64,000 nucleotides of DNA from Epiperipatus broadwayi (taxonomy: Eukaryota > Onychophora > Udeonychophora > Euonychophora > Peripatidae): assembly GCA_028023455.1 (NCBI GenBank), contig JAQFVV010006197.1:20271254-20335253 (forward strand). The letters are read 5' to 3'. Under the pieces are notes generated by a model. The model saw only the letters and a list, made by a program, of their open reading frames with translations. It made no database searches and had not been told where the DNA came from. The translations under genes were made by a program, and so were the position numbers. Below are positions 58,031 through 64,000 of the stretch, piece after piece (the first letter of the stretch is position 1; each line of letters starts with the position of its first letter).

Positions 58031-61000
58031 CTAATCAATATTCTTAAGCTAAATGTGACATTAAATTTAGTGTTTTAAAACTCTAGACTATGGTTGTACA
58101 GGATATTACTGAAAAAAAATCACTAGAATTGAAAAAATATGTATTGGCCACTCACCTGACTTAAAATTTAATTATGTACAATAACTAATTCTCTCAAATC
58201 TTCTTCTTACATAATTTTAGAAATTAAAATGAAATGAAGTATCAATTCATATAGTTTACTAGTCTTCCTTTAAACAATACTATTTGTAATAGCATCTATC
58301 ACTCTGTTAATAACCTCTATTAAAATTAAATCAGATTCAGCTCCATACATTTTCTGTCACTATATTCCTTTCGCAGTCATATGTATTTAGAGTTATATAT
58401 TATATGTCTAAATTTACTGATAATCTTTCCATACATATTTCTACTTACATCACTATTTTTATATTTAATTTCTCTTCTTTTTACAAGTTTATCAAGCATT
58501 AGTAATTGAAAACTTTTTTTACATTCTAACTTATATTCTGTATTACAATTTTATTTAAAATTTCTAATTTTTCTTCTAGTAAATACATAATGTTATTAAT
58601 CTTGCTATTAGCTACATTTATTTTTTATGCATAGTCTTTTACAATCTCATTTACTCATTCTTGACCTACCACATCATTCAAATCTGAACATTAATTTCAA
58701 AAAGACTAAAAAATAATAATTCCAACATTAATCTCCTTCTCACATCATTCAGTAAAAAAAAATTTCAAATTCATGGGACAGCACATTCGTATTATAATTA
58801 TTATGGTGCCAAGGTACATTCTCATTTACAGTAACAAACTCAAAAGACATCCCAACATGCTTATCAATAAGCTAGAAACAAAGTAACAAAAAAACCATCT
58901 GATCTAAACATGTACATCAACACCTGGTCATTAATACAACTATGTCCAAGCTTGTAACATAATGCAATTACATCTAAGAACATAATACCAAGAACAAACT
59001 CTATCTAAATTTTCACTCTCTTATAATCACATTCCATGGCAAATTAATCCATAATCATAGGTGTAAACATTCAAACTCTGTAACTCATTTGTCATCATTC
59101 TCAATTACCTTAATTTGTTTTTTTTTTAATTTCCCCCCTTTCTGGTCCAACTACAATAAAGCATCTCTCAATTGAGTTGCCAACAGATGATTCAAATAAA
59201 AAATTGTAATGAATTTTAACCGAATAGTCCTGTGAAAGATGATGATGGTGAGAAGCAGAAGAATCTGTTTACTATTTACTGATATAATTAACAAACAACT
59301 AATTGTGTACAGAAAAATGGTGATGATGATAGTAATAATAATAACAGCAACAACTCAGAGAAGCTAGAATTTTGTTGAGGGAGTGACAAGTAAAGCTAAT
59401 AATCAAATGTTAGCATTTTGTCATAGTATTCTTATGCCAAGTCATGTTAATCTGTCTTTGAGCAGGAGCTTTAATATACATACACTTCTAATATTTTTTG
59501 TAGTAAAATAATTTAAAAATAAACCATTTTAAAATTTATTGACAATCTGTTAGCTTTCTATAATTTTAATTGCTTTTTTCTCTATGCACACAAAAAAAAA
59601 AGTAACAAAAAAATAATTTTTAAACTATTAGACATTATTTAAAATGATTATATCCTTTTTTGTTTTAAAATAATAAGTGAAAAAAAATTTTTTTTTAAAT
59701 AATGCTTTTATGTAAATAGCTGATTAAAAAGAAGAAAAAAAATGCCTCAAATGCTTTTATAAAATGACAATATTCCTGCAATTTTCAATTATTTTATAAC
59801 AAGTCTATATTCTTAAAAATCTCTGATATTTTCCAAGAATGACAAATTAACCAATTACTTTGTTATTTTTCTACTTTTTAGCCAGCTATTTATATAAAAG
59901 CATTATTGACAAAAACATTTTTTTACACATTATTTTTTAACTTTTTCATTATATTTACATATTTTTAAAAATGGTTACAACTGCAAAAAAAATCAGGCAA
60001 AAAGAAAAATTTAATAAGACATGAAAATAAAAAAAAAAAAGCCCTCTAACAAACAAATTCTAAATTTAAATATCATGTGATCATTGATGTATTGGGTTTT
60101 TAATTAATTTAATTAATTAAGTATAAGTTAAATCAGTGTTATATTAACAAAATTTATTCTACTAAGATAATATTTCTGTTGTCTTAGTTGGTACAGAATT
60201 TTCTAGGGAAACGTATGGATGTGAGTTAGAATTCTAAATAGAAACAGATTTTTTTTCATTATTAACAATTCAAAAATGTGGACATACAGATAAAAACATA
60301 CATAGATAGGGCAAGTTAATATAAATGCATTTAAAAATGGTATATTTTTTGATGCATTCTAAAAATTCATAAAATCTGTTATAATATTTTCTGAAATTGA
60401 TACTGTCATTAATAGTTCAAAAACTTTAAATCAAATGATTTTTTCTTACCATTAATTAGCAATTCTAAAATTGTATGAAGATTAGTATTTTTCTAAAATT
60501 AATTTCACACTGAAGAAGTACTTTTTTAAAAAAAAGTCTGTTTTTTATCATTACATATACCACAATTTTATTATGTCTTAAATTTCAATTATATACTGTT
60601 AACAGTTATTTTTGATCTCATTATTTATATTAATTTCAATAAAATTTTAACATACAGTAGGGTTATAAAATATTCATTAAAACACTTTGACACCATATTG
60701 ATATAGTTTTTTCCTCATTCTATCATGTGGCTTCAAAAAATATTACTTGTGAATTCAATGGATTCTTCGCTTTTTGAAATAATTTTACAACATTAAGCAA
60801 ATGTAATAATGATTTTCCTACTACTCTAGGTAAATGTCTTCAACAACATTTTCACATACATAAAAGATATGTCTTGATGTTCTAAAAAAAAAATTATGAT
60901 TGTTTTACAACTATATATATATATTGCTATTGATATCATAGATAAATCTTTATAATGCTTGAAAGATATTAAAACAACTTCTATTCAACCATTAATTGTA

Positions 61001-61940
61001 ACAAAGTCACAAGGTGTTTTTATTTCTTTTTTAGTTTTTTCTCTATTTCTCATATCTATTTTACGTCTTTTTTTTTTTTTTACTTCAATCTCTGCATCAT
61101 TCTCCATATTAATTTAACTATATATCTTTTCTTATTTTTTAAAAATTCACTATTAGGTTTCTAAATCATTTTTATGATCATTTTTCTTATGATTTTCAAT
61201 TTCCCCCTTTTTTGTTTTCATGTTCTTTTCCTTATTTATCTATAGAAGTATTTGATAAATCTAGATGGATTTATATTCTGCATGATGCCTTAATATTTTA
61301 AATATATGATTATATTTATTTCATTTGTCTGCTTTTCAAAAAATTAATTTTTAATACAATATATACTTTTCAGTCATATATATAATGAATGTATATTTTT
61401 TATATGCGTATTAGTACAAAATGCAATAAAATTACATTAAAATTCTAATTTATTTATTATTTCAATAAATAAAAACAAATCATAAAATGTACATTAGAAA
61501 AAAAAAATTAAGCAAATATTTATCCTTTTTTATTTTAAAGTTTATTCATTCTGATTTTCTATTGACTTCAAAATAATAATAAAAAATTAAAAAAAAAAAA
61601 ATACTTTTCTTTATAGTAATCAATAAATATTAATAAATACATCTCAATCCAGCTTATTCACTTGTTTTGCCTTGCTAAATAATGTAACAATAAAATGCTA
61701 ATGAAAATAAATTTCGAATTAAGTTTTAATAAGTTATTCTTTCAAATATTTATAAACATTTTTTCATTACTTATTTATAAATAAAGAAATAGCATTATAC
61801 GTTATTTATATCAAAAGTATGTCCATCACTATATTCTATTTCATTCATCCAACATATGCTTTTTAAAATCATATTGTTTTTTCACAATGATTTTAATAAC
61901 TTTGATTAGTATCTTCTATTTTAAAAACACAACGACCTAG
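58031..61940. other. AT-rich non-coding stretch
   Basis: 58200-59150 is pyrimidine- and AC-rich on the plus strand, possibly antisense of a decayed coding sequence with no motif left. A weak tRNA-like patch lies near 60185-60235. Otherwise A/T homopolymers only. Confidence 0.35.
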
Positions 61941-62040
61941 TAGTATAGGTTTCTTAAAGTGTGGTCTGTGGACACATGTGGTTCCCTAAGGCCTTTTTAA
62001 GAAAGTATTTTTGTAATAATAGAAAGACGTTAAACAGTAA
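61941..62040 (+). mobile_element. hAT-like terminal fragment
   Basis: AGGTTTCTTAAAGTGTGGTC, then TGTGGACACATGTGG and TTCCCTAAGGCC resembles the first 60 bp of several hAT transposons (the TTCTYAAAGTGTGGTCYGYGGAC motif). No second end or target duplication was found, so it is a solo, eroded end. Confidence 0.45.
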
Positions 62041-62193
62041 AAAAAAAGAGTAGTTTTCCCCATTAATATTATTTTTGAAAAGTTATTTTTCATTAAAGAA
62101 ATGTATTATTTACGTTGTCATTTAATGAGTTTATTATTGGCTTGCTACTTTTTAAAGATATAGTTAAAACAATTTCAGTTTTAATTTGTACTG
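62041..62193. other. AT-rich spacer
   Basis: Nothing assignable. Confidence 0.35.
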
Positions 62194-62265
62194 CATCTTA
62201 TATTGCTGACCCACCTGATCACACACAAAGATGTGTGTGATCAGGTGGATCAGCAATATAAGATG
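62194..62265. repeat. Near-perfect 33-bp hairpin with 6-nt loop
   Basis: The arm CATCTTATATTGCTGACCCA (62194) through ATCACACAC pairs base for base with GTGTGTGATCAGGTGGATCA through ATATAAGATG (62233-62265). There is a single C/A mismatch, and the loop is AAAGAT. Such conservation in a decayed window implies recent origin or replication-driven inversion. It lies directly 5' of a tRNA-like end related to family C. Confidence 0.9.
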
Positions 62266-62350
62266 GCACTGAGAGTAGTGGGTCGTGTGAAATTCTGAGT
62301 TCGAATCCAGCCTATATTACATATATAAATGCAGGTTTAAGCCTACGCAG
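62266..62350 (+). mobile_element. Family C-related tRNA-like end
   Basis: GAGAGTAGTGGGTCGTGTGA, then GAGTTCGAATCCAGCC and ATATTACATATATA parallels the family C end GAGAGTGGTGGGTCATGTGA ... ATTACATATATAGA at 56.5 kb. Here GAGTTCGAATCC is a very good pol III box B, whereas most family C copies have lost it. This suggests the family's outer end descends from a tRNA or tRNA-like gene. Confidence 0.6.
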
Positions 62351-64000
62351 TGTATTAATTTGTAATACAATAAATGTTGATAGATGTAAACCACATAAAC
62401 TACTACTTTTTTTTTTTAAGAAAGAAAAGGGATCTGAAATCAAAAGTGAAAAATAATTAATACTCTATGTACATAAACACAATTTATAAATGATCCCTAA
62501 TAACTAGATATAATAAAAAGAACTACAAATATCACTCATGCAAAAAGATCTCAAATTACAGTTTAATATCGAAATTTCATTCAACTATTCAAACTGTTTC
62601 ATTACTCAAATTCACCATCGATCTTTGAATATGTCGATGTATGACTGCAAAGGACTTTGTTTTCTACTATCAAGTGTAACTCAGGGTCGGCTCAGATGCT
62701 GATTTGTTGGTTTCAGTCCTAGACAGCATTTAAAGAGCATCATCAAGCTTTTAAATTTATAAGAAAATTTGAAAATAGAATTTTTGATCTTTGAAGATAT
62801 ACTTATGAAAAATATTTTAATTAAATTTAGAATTGATTTGTTATAGTTTTAACATTTCAGGCAAAAATAATGATAAAAATAAAATGAAATATGAGAGACA
62901 TTTAAAATCAGAAAATGTACATAAAAAATGACTTAACATCAAAGTAAATATCGTGCAGAATTGTCCAAGTACCAGATAAAATAAGTCCCAACAAGTTTAT
63001 GTTAGCATCAATTAAGTGTAAAAATACCATTCAAGTTTGAAAAATAACTATTTTCCAGAAACTGTCAGCTAATGTGCTATTATATGTTATCTATAAAAGA
63101 AAAAATAACAAAGCAAATTAATTTTGACAACGTAATAAAGTTGTAACAAATAATAATTAAAAATGGTTTTTTTTTATGTATATTTATTTTATGTGATTCT
63201 TTTTTGAGTATATGATATATGTGTTTAATTATTTTTGATAAAATATTTTTTATTTTCTGTGATTCTTGGTCGAATATATATTTAATGTTTATAAATTAAA
63301 TGTAATAAAATTTCATTATTTTTCAATAAAAAAAATTTCGAAGATCCGCCCTGAGTATACCAATAAACTAAGACTTATTCATCATTCTAGACTGTTTTTT
63401 TTTTGTAAATCTGTAATTTATGACTCTATTATTGTTATTATTAAGTGACAACAATGATGACCCATGATGATCATATGAATAGCATTTGTCCAGATTATCA
63501 TTTGTTTTTGTTTTTTAAAATTCAATGGTATTTACTGCTGTTCAATCTCTTCTTTTAACTTCAATCTGTCTGAATGTTGACATTTCAATAAACTAGATCA
63601 AACGATATACTAATCAGAATGAGATAGGCATAATTCAAGTAAAAATTAAGGTGTAAGCTGTTAAGTATTCACTTGTTCACTTTTCTTGTTGTTTACAGGA
63701 TTCTCAAAAAAATTTAGCCAGAATTTCATATCCATGGAAAATAACACAAAAAAATATATCACAGCCTGAACACTTCTGGTGTTTGTTTTAAAGATTTCCC
63801 CTCAATCTAAATATCCTTTCCAGTATTTTCATTGTGACTCTTTATAGTGTTAGCCATGTACTGCTATTATGGCTCATCATTTATGAATTTTCTGTTGTTA
63901 ATAAATTATTTAGAAGACAATCTAAATCTTTACTTTTTAATCATAATTCTTTCCCTTTTTGTATTTAACAAAAAATACTATCTGTTCAGTATAGTTTTTT
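62351..64000. other. AT-rich non-coding stretch to window end
   Basis: A slightly GC-richer patch at 62670-62740 (CAGGGTCGGCTCAGATGCTG) is unassigned. The 60-codon frame at 63266-63448 has no recognisable motif. Confidence 0.4.

Overview
This window looks like intergenic or intronic DNA from an AT-rich invertebrate animal genome. I found no convincing host gene, rRNA or functional tRNA gene. The evidence for a metazoan nuclear genome is the mixture of decayed elements: Penelope-like C-termini with a GIY-YIG nuclease, an RTE-clade LINE end, pogo/Tigger, piggyBac and hAT transposons, several tRNA-derived SINEs, long (AT)n and (GATA)n arrays, and a degenerate TTAGGG-type array. Composition is roughly three quarters A+T by eye. 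I cannot name the species; a mollusc, flatworm or cnidarian would all fit.

Layout. 0-8 kb: unassigned AT-rich DNA with a foldback near 0.2 kb, two copies of a very short tRNA-derived SINE (family A) near 3.2 and 3.6 kb, and a foldback at 7.8 kb. 8-22 kb: dispersed repeats, namely palindromic and half copies of family C, MITE-like inverted repeats at 10.7 and 14.1 kb, a GC-rich 155-bp insertion at 11.4 kb, a heavily decayed RTE end at 17.3 kb, and families D and E. 23.4-24.6 kb and 31.2-32.4 kb: two head-to-head pairs of Penelope-like 3' ends. 24.6-31 kb: mostly featureless, with a 79-bp (AT)n tract and a foldback at 30 kb. 33.4 kb: a small retroposon with a 22-bp target duplication. 40.6-43.1 kb: a piggyBac remnant (minus) next to a pogo/Tigger remnant (plus). 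43.9-44.1 kb: a GATG/GATA microsatellite. 45.5-46.4 kb: two more family A SINEs, one abutting an unidentified 125-codon frame. 52.3-53.2 kb: duplicated sequence holding the telomere-like array. 54.6-55.1 kb: a complete short hAT copy with target duplication and a BED-finger relic. 56.0-58.0 kb: a nest of Penelope, RTE and family C pieces. 62.2 kb: an almost perfect 33-bp hairpin.

No genes act together here. The coherent biology is in the repeats. Four palindromes from two unrelated retroelement groups all have both 3' ends facing outward, and family C shares the 3' tail of the local RTE LINE, which suggests it borrowed that machinery. All coding remnants lack most of their element. The most intact frame is the right arm of the 24-kb Penelope palindrome. 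Everything is read by eye without searches, so boundaries are approximate unless a target-site duplication is cited.
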